A stretch of DNA of 64,000 bases. Source: Alkalilimnicola ehrlichii. Its GTDB lineage: Bacteria > Pseudomonadota > Gammaproteobacteria > Nitrococcales > AK92. The stretch covers positions 62,001 through 126,000 of the forward strand of contig NZ_NFZV01000010.1 of the NCBI RefSeq assembly GCF_003399765.1, given 5' to 3'. Below are positions 17,951 through 28,420 of the stretch, piece after piece. A program made the position numbers and the translations under genes. Below the pieces are notes generated by a model. That model searched no databases. It was not told the DNA's origin and was given only the letters and a program-made list of their open reading frames with translations. The number at the start of each line of letters is the position of its first letter. The first letter of the stretch is position 1.

Positions 17951-19735
17951 TTAACGCCGCCTTATATAGCTCGCTGCGACATCCTTCATCGATTGCCGTA
18001 TGACACCTGCCGCATTCGGCTCGCCTTTGAAGAGCGACGCGGTATATTTCCGCGCCTGCTCGAGGCTGATATGCGGCGGCAACGGCGGGACATCGGGGTC
18101 CGTGTGCGCGTTAATGACGACCGGTCGCTCGGCCATCAGCGCTTCTTCCCACACTGGCACGATATCCTCCGGCGTATTCATACTCAGCCCGATCAAACCG
18201 AGCGATTGCGCATATTTATCGTAGTCAAAATCCGGGATATTTTGCGAGGCCTCGAATTTCGGATCCCCTTCCATAACCCGCTGTTCCCAGGTTACTTGGT
18301 TAAGATCGTGGTTGTTAAGCACGAGCACGACGAGCTTAGGGTTTTCCCACTCGCGCCAGTATTTCGAGATCGTTATCAGGCCGTTGATGCCGAGCATTTG
18401 CATCGCCCCGTCGCCGACCATGGCAATCGCCGGCCGGTCCGGGTAACAGAACTTGGCAGCGATGATATACGGCACGCCCGAACACATGGTTGCCAAACCG
18501 CCCGACAGGGAGCCTATCGCGCCGTCACGGATCATCAGGTCGCGGGCATACCAGTTGGTACCCGAACCCGAGTCGGCACTCAGCATAACGTTCTCCGGCA
18601 AACGCTTGGACAACTCCCAAAACACCCGCTGCGGATTAATGGGATTGGCCTCGTTCATGGCGCGACTTTCAACCACCTTCCACCAATCCGCCACACTGGC
18701 TTCGATACGATTGCGCCAGGAGCGATCTTTCTTCTTCTTAAGCATTGGCATCAATGCTTTGAGCGTTAATTTTGCATCGCCGTGGAGATTGACTTCGTTC
18801 GGGTAGCGCAAGCCTAAATGGGCCGGTTCGATATCGATCTGCACTCCCCGAGCGCTCCCCTCTTCCGGCAAAAACTCGGTATACGGAAAGCTGGTGCCGA
18901 TCATGAATAGCGTGTCGCACGACTCCATCATATCGGCGCTCGCTTTAGTACCCAGCAAGCCGATAGAGCCCGTAACGAAAGGCAAATCGTCCGGAATCAT
19001 CGTCTTCGCGAGGATCGCCTTAGCAACGCCCGCGCCGAGTAGATTGGCGGCCTCTATCACCTCTTCGGCGGCGTCGCGAATACCCGCGCCGACCAGAATC
19101 GCCACCCGTTTGCCGTCGTTTAAGACATCCGCCGCGCGCAGCAACTCTTCCGGCGTCGGAACAACACGCGGATGCGAATAGCCGATCCCGGAGAAATTCG
19201 ACCCATGTTTGCGAGGGGGCGTTTCCATGGGGAGCTCTTGCAGGTTATTCGGAACGATGACACAGGTGACGCAGCGCTTGGCCTTGGCGATCCGCATCGC
19301 TTCGTCGATCAAATGGCGCACCTGCCCCGGCGTGGAAGCCATTTGAACGTATTCGTGGGCGACGTCTTTGAACAACGCGCCCAAGTCCACTTCTTGCTGA
19401 TAGCCGCTACCGATCGACATCAGCGCCTGTTGGCCGACGATAGCAACAACCGGCTGATTGTCCTTGTAGGCGTCGTATAGACCGTTAAGCAAATGTATGG
19501 CGCCTGGCCCGGAAGTCGCTAAACAGACACCGACCTCCCCGGAATACTTAGCATGTCCGCAGGCCATAAAAGCCGCATCTTCCTCATGCCGGACCTGTAC
19601 GTAATGCATCTTGTCCGACGCCCGATTCAACGCTCCCATTAAACCGTTAATGCCATCGCCCGGATAACCGTAGATCCGGCGCACACCCCAGTCATGTAAG
19701 CGTTGGATAATAAAATCCCCGACTGTCTCGGCCAT
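17951..19735 (-). CDS. Thiamine-diphosphate enzyme of pyruvate oxidase/PoxB type
   Basis: A 594-residue ThDP enzyme. The N-terminal Pyr domain has the conserved glutamate in QVRHEEDAAFMACGHAKYSG. A central dehydrogenase-like domain contains VAILVGAGIRDAAEEVIEAA. The C-terminal PP domain has GDGAMQMLGINGLITI and LNNHDLN, the Mg/ThDP motif. It resembles PoxB-like and related thiamine enzymes that oxidise or decarboxylate pyruvate; the exact reaction is uncertain. I set the start at ATG 19735 (MAETVGDFIIQRL), with AGGAAGG five bases upstream. It is followed at once by a macro-domain gene and is divergent from the FAD/Fe-S oxidoreductase gene, all of which fits a redox/carbon-overflow or stress context. 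Confidence 0.88.
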   Translation of the reverse strand: MAETVGDFIIQRLHDWGVRRIYGYPGDGINGLMGALNRASDKMHYVQVRHEEDAAFMACGHAKYSGEVGVCLATSGPGAIHLLNGLYDAYKDNQPVVAIVGQQALMSIGSGYQQEVDLGALFKDVAHEYVQMASTPGQVRHLIDEAMRIAKAKRCVTCVIVPNNLQELPMETPPRKHGSNFSGIGYSHPRVVPTPEELLRAADVLNDGKRVAILVGAGIRDAAEEVIEAANLLGAGVAKAILAKTMIPDDLPFVTGSIGLLGTKASADMMESCDTLFMIGTSFPYTEFLPEEGSARGVQIDIEPAHLGLRYPNEVNLHGDAKLTLKALMPMLKKKKDRSWRNRIEASVADWWKVVESRAMNEANPINPQRVFWELSKRLPENVMLSADSGSGTNWYARDLMIRDGAIGSLSGGLATMCSGVPYIIAAKFCYPDRPAIAMVGDGAMQMLGINGLITISKYWREWENPKLVVLVLNNHDLNQVTWEQRVMEGDPKFEASQNIPDFDYDKYAQSLGLIGLSMNTPEDIVPVWEEALMAERPVVINAHTDPDVPPLPPHISLEQARKYTASLFKGEPNAAGVIRQSMKDVAASYIRRR

Positions 19736-20037
19736 ATGTCCTTCCTTTCGCCGCACCTTAAGATCGGTTGCTCCGCATCGCGAAGAGCGTTGGCGCTCGC
19801 AAAGCGTTGATAAAGCCCATGGCGGGCCTTTTGCCGTTTACAGCACCCTGGTCGACGCCTTGGGTTCTGTACGTCTCGCTCGGCCAGCACCCATTAATAA
19901 ACCTCTTTCTAATGCGTATGGCCGGAAGCTCATTAAGCAAATGCCGCGCAAGCGCAAATTTCATCTGCGTCCGGTTTGGTATCTGAGTTAATGGGTTTTA
20001 TCTCTGACAGGTAGCGCGGTAAGTAAAGGATCAGGCT
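19736..20037. other. Divergent intergenic region
   Basis: About 300 bases between the pyruvate oxidase-like gene (minus) and the FAD/Fe-S oxidoreductase gene (plus). It must hold both promoters. I see a small GAGCG/CGCTC inverted repeat near 19785 but no recognisable operator. The only reading frames here are short and have no ribosome-binding site or family resemblance. Confidence 0.5.
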
Positions 20038-22947
20038 ATGGCTCAGGCGCGCGACAAGAATGCTTTTGCTTACAAAGCGTTAGCAGAGGAACTTCAGTCC
20101 CAGATAACGGGAGATGTCCGCTTTGACGAGGGCAGCCGAGCTTTATATGCCACCGATGCTTCGAACTACCGGCAATTGCCCTTAGGCGTCGTGTTGCCAC
20201 ACACCGTACGAGAGCTGGAAACCGTGGTCGACGCTTGTCGCTCGTACGCGCTCCCTGTGCTGGCGCGTGGCGGCGGCACCAGCCTGGCAGGACAGTGTTG
20301 CAACGAAGCGGTTATCATCGACACCAGCAAATACCTTAACCGCATTCTGCAAATCGATCCGGAGCGGAGGCGCGCCTGGGTCGAACCGGGAGTGATTCTG
20401 GATGAACTCCGCGACCAAACGCAGTCTTATGGGCTGACGTTCGGCCCCGACCCTTCGACTCACGACCATATCTGCCTGGGCGGCATGATCGGTAACAACT
20501 CCTGCGGCGTGCACTCGGTGCAGACGGGGAGAACAGCCGATAACTTGGCTCGACTGGATATTCTTACCTACGACGGCCTGCGAATGCGGGTAGGCCCAAC
20601 CAGCGAAGCGGATTTCGAACGGATTATCGCGCAAGGCGGGTGCCGTGGCGAAATTTATGCGGCTTTGCGAGCCTTCCGCGACAAGTACGCCAACCTTATC
20701 CGCGAGTGTTTTCCACGCAATCTACCGCGGCGAGTGTCCGGCTTTAATCTAGACGAACTACTACCGGAGCGCGGCTGCAACATCGCCCGCGCGTTGGCAG
20801 GTACGGAAAGCACGTGCGTCCTTATTACCGGCGCCGAGCTCGAACTCGTGCCGCAGCCACCGGAACGGGCGCTGTTGGTCGTCGGTTTCCCTTCGGTCTA
20901 TGAAGCTGCCGATGCCGTGCCGGCCCTGCTTGAGAGTCACCCTATCGGCCTAGAAGGCATGGACGACGTGCTCGTCCGGCAAATGCACGAGAAATCGCTG
21001 CATACGGACAAGCTGCACTTACTGCCGAAGGGAGGCGGCTGGCTATTAGCCGAATTCGGCGCCGAGGAATGTGGCGCCGCGCGCGCCAAAGCCGAGGCGG
21101 GATTGCAGTGCCTACGGCAGGAAGCGACCGCCATAACCGGCCGCATCGTTACCGACCCCGACGAGCAAGCCAAGCTCTGGAAAGTCCGCGAAGCCGGCCT
21201 CGCCGCGACTGCCAAGACACGCGATAGCGGCTACGCCTGGGAAGGCTGGGAGGATGCGGCAGTCCCTCCCGCTAAACTGGGTGCCTATCTGCGCGAATTT
21301 CGGGCGTTATTAGATCGTTACGGCTATGCATGTTCGCTCTACGGCCACTTTGGCGACGGCTGCATTCATGTACGAATCGACTTCGACTTATTTAGCCGCG
21401 AGGGAATAGCTCGCTACCGCCGTTTCGTCCAGGCCGCGGCCGACTTAGTGTTGCAGTACGACGGCTCTTTGTCCGGCGAACATGGCGACGGCCAATCTCG
21501 CGCCGAGCTACTGCCGAAGATGTTTGGACCCGAGCTGGTCGAGGCTTTTGCAGCATTCAAGCGAATCTGGGATCCGCAAGGCAAGCTCAACCCCGGCAAA
21601 GTCGTTAAACCCTACGCCTTAGACGAGAATCTCCGCCTGGGCCCAAGCTTCGCCCACCGGCGCCGGCCACCTACTTCGCCTACCCGGAAGACAATCGTAA
21701 TTTCGTCGATGCCAGCCTGCGTTGCGTTGGCGTCGGCGCCTGTCGCAGCCTTCACGGCGACGTCATGTGCCCAAGCTATCGGGCGACCGGTGACGAGCAA
21801 CACTCAACCCGAGGCCGCGCCCGCCTATTGTTTGAGATGTCGCGAAACGACTCCTTGCTGCGGGGGTGGCGGGATAAGGCGGTTCTCGACGCCCTGGATC
21901 TATGCTTAGCGTGTAAGGGTTGTAAAAGCGACTGCCCGGTCAGCGTCGACATGGCTACCTATAAAGCCGAATTCTACGCCCACTACTATCGACGCCGCCT
22001 TCGGCCCCGCACCGCCTACGCCATGGGGTTGATTTATTGGTGGTCGCGCTTGGCAGCCTGGGTGCCGACGCTCGCGAACGGTATGACGCAAACGCCCGGC
22101 ATTAGCGGGATCGCCAAGCGCTTGGGCAATATTCACCCCGAGCGCCCCCTGCCCCGCTATGCGAAACAGAGCTTCCGAGCTTGGTTTAGCCGCAGGCGTC
22201 GTCGCCCACCTGGCAAGCCCGTCCTCCTCTGGCCGGATACGTTCTACAATTTTTTCTATCCCGAAGTTCCTCGGGCTGCCGTTGCCGTCCTTGAGAATGC
22301 TGGCTACAAACCGTTACTGCCCCCGCGCTCCGTCTGTTGCGGCCGTCCCCTGTATGCATGGGGCATGCTGGATACCGCGCGCCGACAATTGCGGCAAACG
22401 CTAGATACCATTTATCCCTGGATGGCTCAGGGCATCCCGCTGGTAGGCTTGGAACCATCCTGTATTGCCGTCTTTCGTGACGAGCTACCGAACATGTTAG
22501 CCGACGACCCCCGAGCGACACCGGTTGCCAATCAGAGCTATTTATTTAGCGAGTTCCTGACCGAGTCCGATTACCAGCCGCCACAACTTAACCAGCGCGC
22601 CTTAATTCATGTGCACTGCAACCAACACGCCGTGTTAGATGCCGATGCCGACGGCCGCTTATTAACCCGCGCAGGTATCGACTGCCACAAGCTCGACTCA
22701 GGCTGTTGCGGCATGTCGGGGCCTTTCGGTTTTGAACGGGCGCATTACGACATTGCCCAGGCAGTAGGCGAGACGGTGCTGCTACCGGCGGTACGAGAAG
22801 CGCCTGACGACACCCTTATCGTTACCAACGGATTCAGTTGCCGCGAACAGATTGCCCATAACACCCGCCGGCGCGCGGCATACCGCCGAAATTCTATTTC
22901 AGGCCTTACAACAGCAAGGAGGGCGACATGCCGCAAGCGATTGGTAA
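20038..22947 (+). CDS. FAD-binding and Fe-S-binding oxidoreductase (D-lactate/2-hydroxyacid dehydrogenase type), frameshifted
   Basis: A fused GlcD+GlcF-like enzyme of about 970 residues. The N-terminal half has the PCMH FAD domain (PVLARGGGTSLAGQCCN, GGMIGNNSCGVHSVQTGRTADN) and the FAD-oxidase C domain (YGHFGDGCIHVRIDFD, SGEHGDGQ). The C-terminal half has ferredoxin-like clusters (LCLACKGCKSDCPVSVD) and CCG domains (LDSGCCGMSGPFG). Two frame breaks are seen. A three-base C run at 21653-21655 needs one more C to give APPAPATYFAYPEDNRNF. Near 22876 a further shift is needed to continue into HTAEILFQALQQQ and a stop at 22947. Without the second shift the frame would run on to 23012 through the next gene. 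AAGGA lies eight bases before the start. Substrate is inferred only by family. Confidence 0.85.
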
Positions 22948-23302
22948 AACCCGTTGGGCTATTGCCGAAGGCTACATCCCCTCAGGCAGTACGGGGTCGG
23001 GTCGAGCTTTAGAAAGTCACGAAACGGTATGTTTATTGAACGCCGGCGATGTCGATGCACATGTCGAAATAACAATCTATTTCGCCGATCGCGAGCCGGC
23101 AGGCCCCTTTGTTGCCAACGTACCCGCTCGTCGAACTCTGCATTTACGCTTTAACGAGTTAAAGCAACCCGAACCGATTCCCAAAGATACCGACTTCGCC
23201 AGCGTTATCGAATCTAACGTACCCATTGTCGTTCAGCACACCCGACTCGACTCGCGACAAGCGGAATTGAGCATTATGACGACGCTGGCATTTTCAGCCT
23301 GA
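22928..23302 (+). CDS. Sensory rhodopsin transducer homologue (ASRT family)
   Basis: A 124-residue protein closely resembling the Anabaena sensory rhodopsin transducer. Typical segments are RWAIAEGYIPSGSTG, HETVCLLNAGD, HVEITIYFADREP and the C-terminal DTDFASVIESNVPIVVQHTRLDSRQAE. The family folds as a small beta-sandwich tetramer. In Anabaena it binds the cytoplasmic side of a rhodopsin, but most homologues occur without one and may bind sugars or DNA. No rhodopsin gene is visible here. AGGAGGG stands four to five bases before the ATG, and the start lies within the last 20 bases of the inferred upstream oxidoreductase, so it is part of that operon. Its role is not known. Confidence 0.9.
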   Translation: MPQAIGKTRWAIAEGYIPSGSTGSGRALESHETVCLLNAGDVDAHVEITIYFADREPAGPFVANVPARRTLHLRFNELKQPEPIPKDTDFASVIESNVPIVVQHTRLDSRQAELSIMTTLAFSA

Positions 23303-23316
23303 GCCAAGGAGGCAGC

Positions 23317-24327
23317 ATGATAAAGCGCAGCAGAAAGTCGCGACAGGTGGTTGTTATCACGGGTGCATCCGCAGGCATTGGACGCGCAACTGCGTTTGAA
23401 TTCGCGCGCCAGGGCTATGCCGTCGGATTGATCGCCAGAGGCGAAAAGCGGCTGCACTCGGCCTGCTCGGCCATCGAGCGGCAAGGGGGACGGGCATTGG
23501 TCTTGCAGGCCGACGTCACCGACCCGGCAGCCCTGGAGCAGGCCGCAGCACGGGCCGAGCGCGAACTCGGCCCAATCGACGTATGGGTCAATTCGGCTAT
23601 GGCTACGGTATTCGGGCGTTTCGACGATATTACTCCAGACGAATACCGTCAGGTTACCGAAACGACGTATCTGGGTACGGTCAACGGCACCCGGAGCGCC
23701 TTGGTGCGTATGCGACGCCGGGATTCCGGCACAATCATTCAAGTCGGTTCAGCCTTGGCATATCGCGCTATTCCCCTGCAAGCGGCATACTGCGGAGCTA
23801 AGCACGCCATTCGCGGATTCACCGATTCTCTGCGCAGCGAACTCATCTACGAAGGCAGCCGGATTCGACTCAGCATGGTGCAGTTGGGCGCCTTTAATAC
23901 GCCGCAATTCGAGTGGGGCCGAAACCGGATGAATTATCGTCCGCAGCCCGTGCCCCCCATTTATCAGCCGGAAGTGGCGGCACAAGCGATAGCTTGGACT
24001 GCTCGCCATCCGCGACGGGAAGTCTCGGTTGGAGCGACCAGCGTTCTGGCCATTCTTGGCCAGAAGCTCGCGCCCCGCATTATGGACTGGTACATGGCTA
24101 AAGGCGCCTGGGAAGGCCAACTCACCGAACAGCGCGCGTTAGCGGGGCGCCCGGACAATTTATTCTCCGCGCCGAAAGGCGATTACGGGAGTCATGGCCG
24201 GTTCGATAGCGAAGCCCGTAATTCCAGCATCCAATTCCTGCTATCTCGAAACCGAGCCTGGCTCGGTAGCGCGGTGACGGCAGCACTGGCGGCAGGTGTG
24301 ATCCGTTATCGCCATCATCACCGTTAG
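23317..24327 (+). CDS. Short-chain dehydrogenase/reductase
   Basis: A 336-residue SDR with the NAD(P) motif TGASAGIGRATA near residue 15, the NSAMATVFG segment, the catalytic serine in QVGSALAYRA and the YCGAKHA Tyr/Lys pair. A C-terminal extension of ~90 residues ends with a basic tail (VIRYRHHHR) after a hydrophobic stretch (WLGSAVTAALAAGV) and may touch the membrane. Substrate unknown. It begins 14 bases after the transducer homologue with AGGAGGCAGC upstream, so it belongs to the same operon as the oxidoreductase and transducer. Confidence 0.88.
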   Translation: MIKRSRKSRQVVVITGASAGIGRATAFEFARQGYAVGLIARGEKRLHSACSAIERQGGRALVLQADVTDPAALEQAAARAERELGPIDVWVNSAMATVFGRFDDITPDEYRQVTETTYLGTVNGTRSALVRMRRRDSGTIIQVGSALAYRAIPLQAAYCGAKHAIRGFTDSLRSELIYEGSRIRLSMVQLGAFNTPQFEWGRNRMNYRPQPVPPIYQPEVAAQAIAWTARHPRREVSVGATSVLAILGQKLAPRIMDWYMAKGAWEGQLTEQRALAGRPDNLFSAPKGDYGSHGRFDSEARNSSIQFLLSRNRAWLGSAVTAALAAGVIRYRHHHR

Positions 24328-24333
24328 GACGCC

Positions 24334-24379
24334 CTTATCAGGTTGCCGGAGATGTTTTTCGGTTCGAACCACTGATAAG
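24334..24379. terminator. Hairpin between convergent genes
   Basis: CTTATCAG (24334-24341) and CTGATAAG (24372-24379) form a perfect eight-pair stem around a 30-base loop. It lies between the SDR stop and the stop of the minus-strand membrane gene. No T-tract is seen, so its action as a terminator is a weak inference. Confidence 0.35.
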
Positions 24380-24389
24380 AGGCAAACGA

Positions 24390-24868
24390 CTACTGCGGAG
24401 GCGGTTGGTAAAAGCTCCCCAGAATCAGGCCGTATACCAGTTGCGCGAGCAGAGTCGTTAGCGGAGTCCGCGGCCCGTAGTTCAGCCCGAAGCGGCCGGG
24501 CGGCTCGATCCGCCGAGTCCGGCTCGGCCCATCATACTCGTTCGCAATTCGAGGGTGGATATGCGACAGCATGTGCATGCACGATAGCAGCGCAGCACCA
24601 TGCAATAAGCCGAGAATGCCGCCGAGCCACCAACTGGAGAAGCCGAGGGAGGTAAAAATAAGCACGTAAACGAAAGCAAATAGCCAGCCCCCGACCCAGT
24701 ACAGACCAAGCCCGAGGATGACCGACTTATGGCGGTCAGCAGTGAACACCGTGCCAACTAAAAAGGAAGATTAAGTCGCGACAACCCTAAGCTTTGACTG
24801 CCTTGCAAAATGGTAATCATCGCGGCGCTGGCGACAAACCCCCAAAGTAAAGCGCTCCCGACATCCAC
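24390..24868 (-). CDS. Small polytopic membrane protein, frameshifted
   Basis: The open frame visible downstream (LGLGLYWVGGWLFAFVYVLIFTSLGF..., ending in GSFYQPPPQ) is only the C-terminal part. Upstream in the next frame, from GTG 24868, the translation reads VDVGSALLWGFVASAAMITILQG...LGLSRLNLPF. One extra base in the A5 run at 24760-24764 would join it to LVGTVFTADRHKSV, a contiguous product of about 159 residues. It has about four membrane segments and an LNLPFLVGTVFT motif also seen in an uncharacterised family of bacterial membrane proteins. The GTG shares its first base with the TAG stop of the GH15 gene, so the two are translationally coupled. Function unknown. Confidence 0.65.
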
Positions 24869-26697
24869 TAGGTCTCTTCCCTCCCGACCCGGCGACGCTC
24901 CATACCCATGGCGGCGTCAATTAATGCCAAATGGCTGTAGGCTTGGGGAAAGTTCCCGCAAAAAAGCCCGCTGTCCGGCTCCAACTCTTCCGCCATTAGA
25001 CCAAGCTCGTTGGCAAAACCTGCCACATGCTCGAAACGCTCGCGGGCCTCATCCATACGACCTTGTTCGATCAAGCAATCGACAGCCCAAAACGAACAGG
25101 CCCAAAACGCACCCTCGCCTTCCGGCAAGGGGTCGTAGTCCGTGTGATAACGATAAATCAGGCCGTTTCTTCCCAACTCGCGTTCGATAAAGTCGTACGT
25201 GCCGACCATGCGCGGATCGCGGGCGTCCAGAAAACCCCGGCGCGCCATCAGCAACAAGCTGCCGTCGGCCTGATCGCCATCGAAAGCGCCGACGAAGCTG
25301 TTAAGGCTGGCGTTAAAGCCTCGCGCATTGATCGCCTGTTCCAAAGCCGCCCTTTCCCGGTAAAACTTTGCTACCGGTATCGACAACTGTCCTTTCTCGT
25401 GCAGCTGGAGTAAACGATCCAGCGCAACCCAACACATCAACTTCGAGTAGGTGTAATGGCGCGGAATATCGCGGATTTCCCAGATACCTTCGTCGGCTTT
25501 GCGCCATAAACGACAAACCGTATGCCCAAGTCCCGCTACCATCCGCCGCTCGAACGGGTCGAGACGACCGCCGCTGAGCACATAGTCATACGCGGCAAGA
25601 ACCACTTCCCCATAGACGTCGAGCTGGAGCTGGTCCTGCGCGCCGTTACCGATGCGCACCGGCCGCGAACCGCGATAGCCGCTAAACTGCTTGAGTTCGG
25701 TTTCGTCGATGTCGATTTCGCCGTGCGCTGCATACAACACCTGCAGTTCCGGCCACGTCAACCGCGTACTGTGCAATAGCCATTCAAGGAACGCGGAGGC
25801 TTCGTCGGTGTAGCCAAGATCCATAAAGGATCGATAGGTAAAGGCCGCATCCCGCAACCAGCAAAAGCGATAATCCCAATTGCGACTGCCGCCGATGTTT
25901 TCCGGTAAGGAAGCCGTCGGTGCGGCTAAAACCGCCCCCGAGAGAGCATAGTCGAGGAGCTTGAGCGTGATGGCGCTGCGCACGACCTGCGCCCGGTAAG
26001 GCCCTTGATAGCGGCAAATTCGGCTCCACCGCTCCCACCAGTGGCAGGTCGCCGCCACTCTCTCCTCGGCCGCCTCGCCAAGCAACGGGAACGTGGCCAC
26101 ATCGCCTTCGGTGAAGCACACGGAAAAATGTAAGCGCTGCCCTGCCTTGGCACGCACCTCCGCGTGTAAGCCACGGCCGTCGGCACTCGGTTCCAGCGCC
26201 ACATCGCTCGCCAGTACCAGGAGCCGATTACCGTAACGGTATTGCCAGCCCAGTCGGCCGCGCTTTACCAGCTCGGCACGGCGCGCCGCATACTCCGGCC
26301 GCGGTTGGAAATCGACCGTTAAGTCGATCTCCCCGTCCAACACCTCGACCAACCGTAACAGTTCGCGTTGAGGTTGGATCGGGCACCCCTCCGGGTCGGT
26401 ATTGATAGGCATACAATCGGTTAACCTAACTGTACCCGTCTCGCAGACAAACAGCGTTTCCAATACAGCCGTATCGCCTCGATAACGACGCTCGACCCGC
26501 ACCCTGCGTTTGGGCGTTAGGGAGAAATGCCCGCCATTCTCCCCATCGAGAATAGCGGCAAACAGCGAAGGTGCGCTGAAATGAGGCAAACATAACCAGT
26601 CGATGGATCCTAACCTAGAGATTAGCGCAGCTGTTCGGCAATCCCCAACAACGCCGTAATCGTTGATACGCGGCTGTGACACAGCAGTGGACGACAC
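24868..26697 (-). CDS. Glycoside hydrolase family 15 (glucoamylase/trehalase type)
   Basis: A 609-residue GH15 enzyme. It has the N-terminal beta-domain (INDYGVVGDCRTAALISRLGSIDWLC) and then the (alpha/alpha)6 barrel with GSRNWDYRFCWLRDAAFT. The catalytic glutamates are expected in ADEGIWEIRD and EGEGAFWACSFW. GH15 members of this type hydrolyse alpha-glucosides; those next to otsAB in other bacteria may be trehalases, which is attractive here. There is no signal peptide, so it should be cytoplasmic. Start is GTG 26697 with GGGAG seven bases upstream. It is divergent from otsA and coupled to the downstream membrane gene. Confidence 0.9.
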   Translation of the reverse strand: MSSTAVSQPRINDYGVVGDCRTAALISRLGSIDWLCLPHFSAPSLFAAILDGENGGHFSLTPKRRVRVERRYRGDTAVLETLFVCETGTVRLTDCMPINTDPEGCPIQPQRELLRLVEVLDGEIDLTVDFQPRPEYAARRAELVKRGRLGWQYRYGNRLLVLASDVALEPSADGRGLHAEVRAKAGQRLHFSVCFTEGDVATFPLLGEAAEERVAATCHWWERWSRICRYQGPYRAQVVRSAITLKLLDYALSGAVLAAPTASLPENIGGSRNWDYRFCWLRDAAFTYRSFMDLGYTDEASAFLEWLLHSTRLTWPELQVLYAAHGEIDIDETELKQFSGYRGSRPVRIGNGAQDQLQLDVYGEVVLAAYDYVLSGGRLDPFERRMVAGLGHTVCRLWRKADEGIWEIRDIPRHYTYSKLMCWVALDRLLQLHEKGQLSIPVAKFYRERAALEQAINARGFNASLNSFVGAFDGDQADGSLLLMARRGFLDARDPRMVGTYDFIERELGRNGLIYRYHTDYDPLPEGEGAFWACSFWAVDCLIEQGRMDEARERFEHVAGFANELGLMAEELEPDSGLFCGNFPQAYSHLALIDAAMGMERRRVGREET

Positions 26698-26920
26698 GCA
26701 AACGCTCCCTACAAAACTTTCGCTGACACTCTTCAGGCCACGTCGGCCATACCTTCGAAAGCGACTGCGGCGGCGCCTCCAGCCTCTTGAGTTATGGGGA
26801 CTTTCAAGGTAATTTTCAGCAGAAGCATTCGCTTGCCTTCACCGTCGACGCCCCCACATCCAAGCTGCGGCGGTGGTTTCTCAAGCTATCTCTTACGAGT
26901 TGTGAAATCGGGGTTTGCTT

Positions 26921-28418
26921 ATGCGAATTATGGATACGAACAGCCGAGGCAGGCTGATCGTTGTCTCCAACCGCCTGCCTCTTACCATGCAAAACAAAGA
27001 CGGCATTTGGTCCGCCGAACCGAGTAGCGGAGGCTTGGTCAGCGCCATGCTTCCAGTCCTACGGCGACGGGGAGGCGTTTGGATTGGATGGCCAGGGGCT
27101 ACGGCGGAAAACCCAGACGATATGCGCGGCGTGTTCGGCGCGGCGGCGAAAAATCGGGTTTCGATTACGAGCCGGTGCACTTGTCCGCCGAAGAAGAGTC
27201 CGGCTTCTATTACGGGTTTTCCAACGAAATCATTTGGCCGCTATTCCACGACCTCGTCACCAATTGCAACTTCGACCCCAGTTATTGGGACATCTACGAA
27301 CGAGTCAACCGCAAGTTCACCGAAGCGATCAAGCAGACCTATCGGGAAGACGACTTCATTTGGGTGCACGACTATCATTTGATGGAAGTGGCCCGTTATC
27401 TAAGACGCGACGGCTACCGAAGCAAGGCCGGTTTTTCCTTCATATACCCTTTCCTCCGCTAGAGATCTTCCTGAAATTGCCTTGGCGTTTCGAGATTTTG
27501 AAGAGCTTACTGGAATTCGACTCGCTAGGTTTTCAGACGGTTCGCGACCGCCGCAATTTTCTCCAATGCGTTCGTACGCTGTATGACGTGCACACCAGCG
27601 GTAGCGGAGCCGTTATCAACCTTCGCGTCCCGACAGAGCCGGCAAGAGAGATCAGCGTCGGCTGCTTCCCGATCGGAATCGATTACGACTACGTCTCTAA
27701 TCTTGCGGAATCCCGCGAGGTTCATGCGGAAGCGGCTCGCTTACAAGCAAGCCTGAACGGGCGCACGATCATCCTCGGCGTCGACCGCTTGGACTATACG
27801 AAGGGTCTGCCGAATAAGCTGGAAGCCTTTGCCGATGCCTTGCGGCGTTACCCCGAACTACGCAGGCGAGTTACCTTAGTGCAACACGTTGTTCCAAGCC
27901 GCCTCGATATTCCGGACTACCACCGACTCCGCCAGGAGATCGAACAGCTCATCAGCAACATTAATGGCGAATACACCCAGGCGGGCTGGGTTCCGATCCA
28001 CTACATGTTCCATAGCCTAGATCAGGCATCGCTGATCGCCTACTACCAAATGGCGGATATCGCCCTAATTACTCCGCTTAAGGACGGCATGAACTTAGTC
28101 GCTAAAGAGTACTGCGCGTCGCAGACAACTAACGATGGCGTATTGATTCTCAGCGAGTTTGCCGGTGCCGCAGCACAACTACAATCCGCGGCCCTACTCG
28201 TCAACCCCTATAATATTCAAGATGTTGCGGACAGCATTTATCGAGCCTTCGAAATGAGTCAGAAGGAGCGCAAGGAGCGGATGCAGCGGCTACGGCGGAT
28301 AGTGAAATACCATGACGTGTTTCATTGGGCCGATTCGTTCTTGGCAAGTTTTACCCGTCGTAACGTTTCTCACTTCCCAATGGTCGGTGACTATATCCCA
28401 CGAGAGGGGCAAACTTAG
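26921..28418 (+). CDS. otsA: Trehalose-6-phosphate synthase (OtsA), two frameshifts
   Basis: A GT20 glycosyltransferase that makes trehalose-6-phosphate from UDP-glucose and glucose-6-phosphate. The N-terminus has [13 protein letters not shown] and [23 protein letters not shown]. The middle has [21 protein letters not shown] and [13 protein letters not shown]. The C-terminal half has [28 protein letters not shown] and [17 protein letters not shown]. The frame is lost at the A5 run 27149-27153 (one more A gives [12 protein letters not shown]) and at the T5 run 27432-27436 (one more T gives [14 protein letters not shown]). Both restored segments are family-typical, so errors are likely. Start ATG 26921 has CGGGG seven bases upstream; ATG 26930 is an alternative. 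otsB follows at two bases. Confidence 0.88.
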
Positions 28419-28420
28419 TC

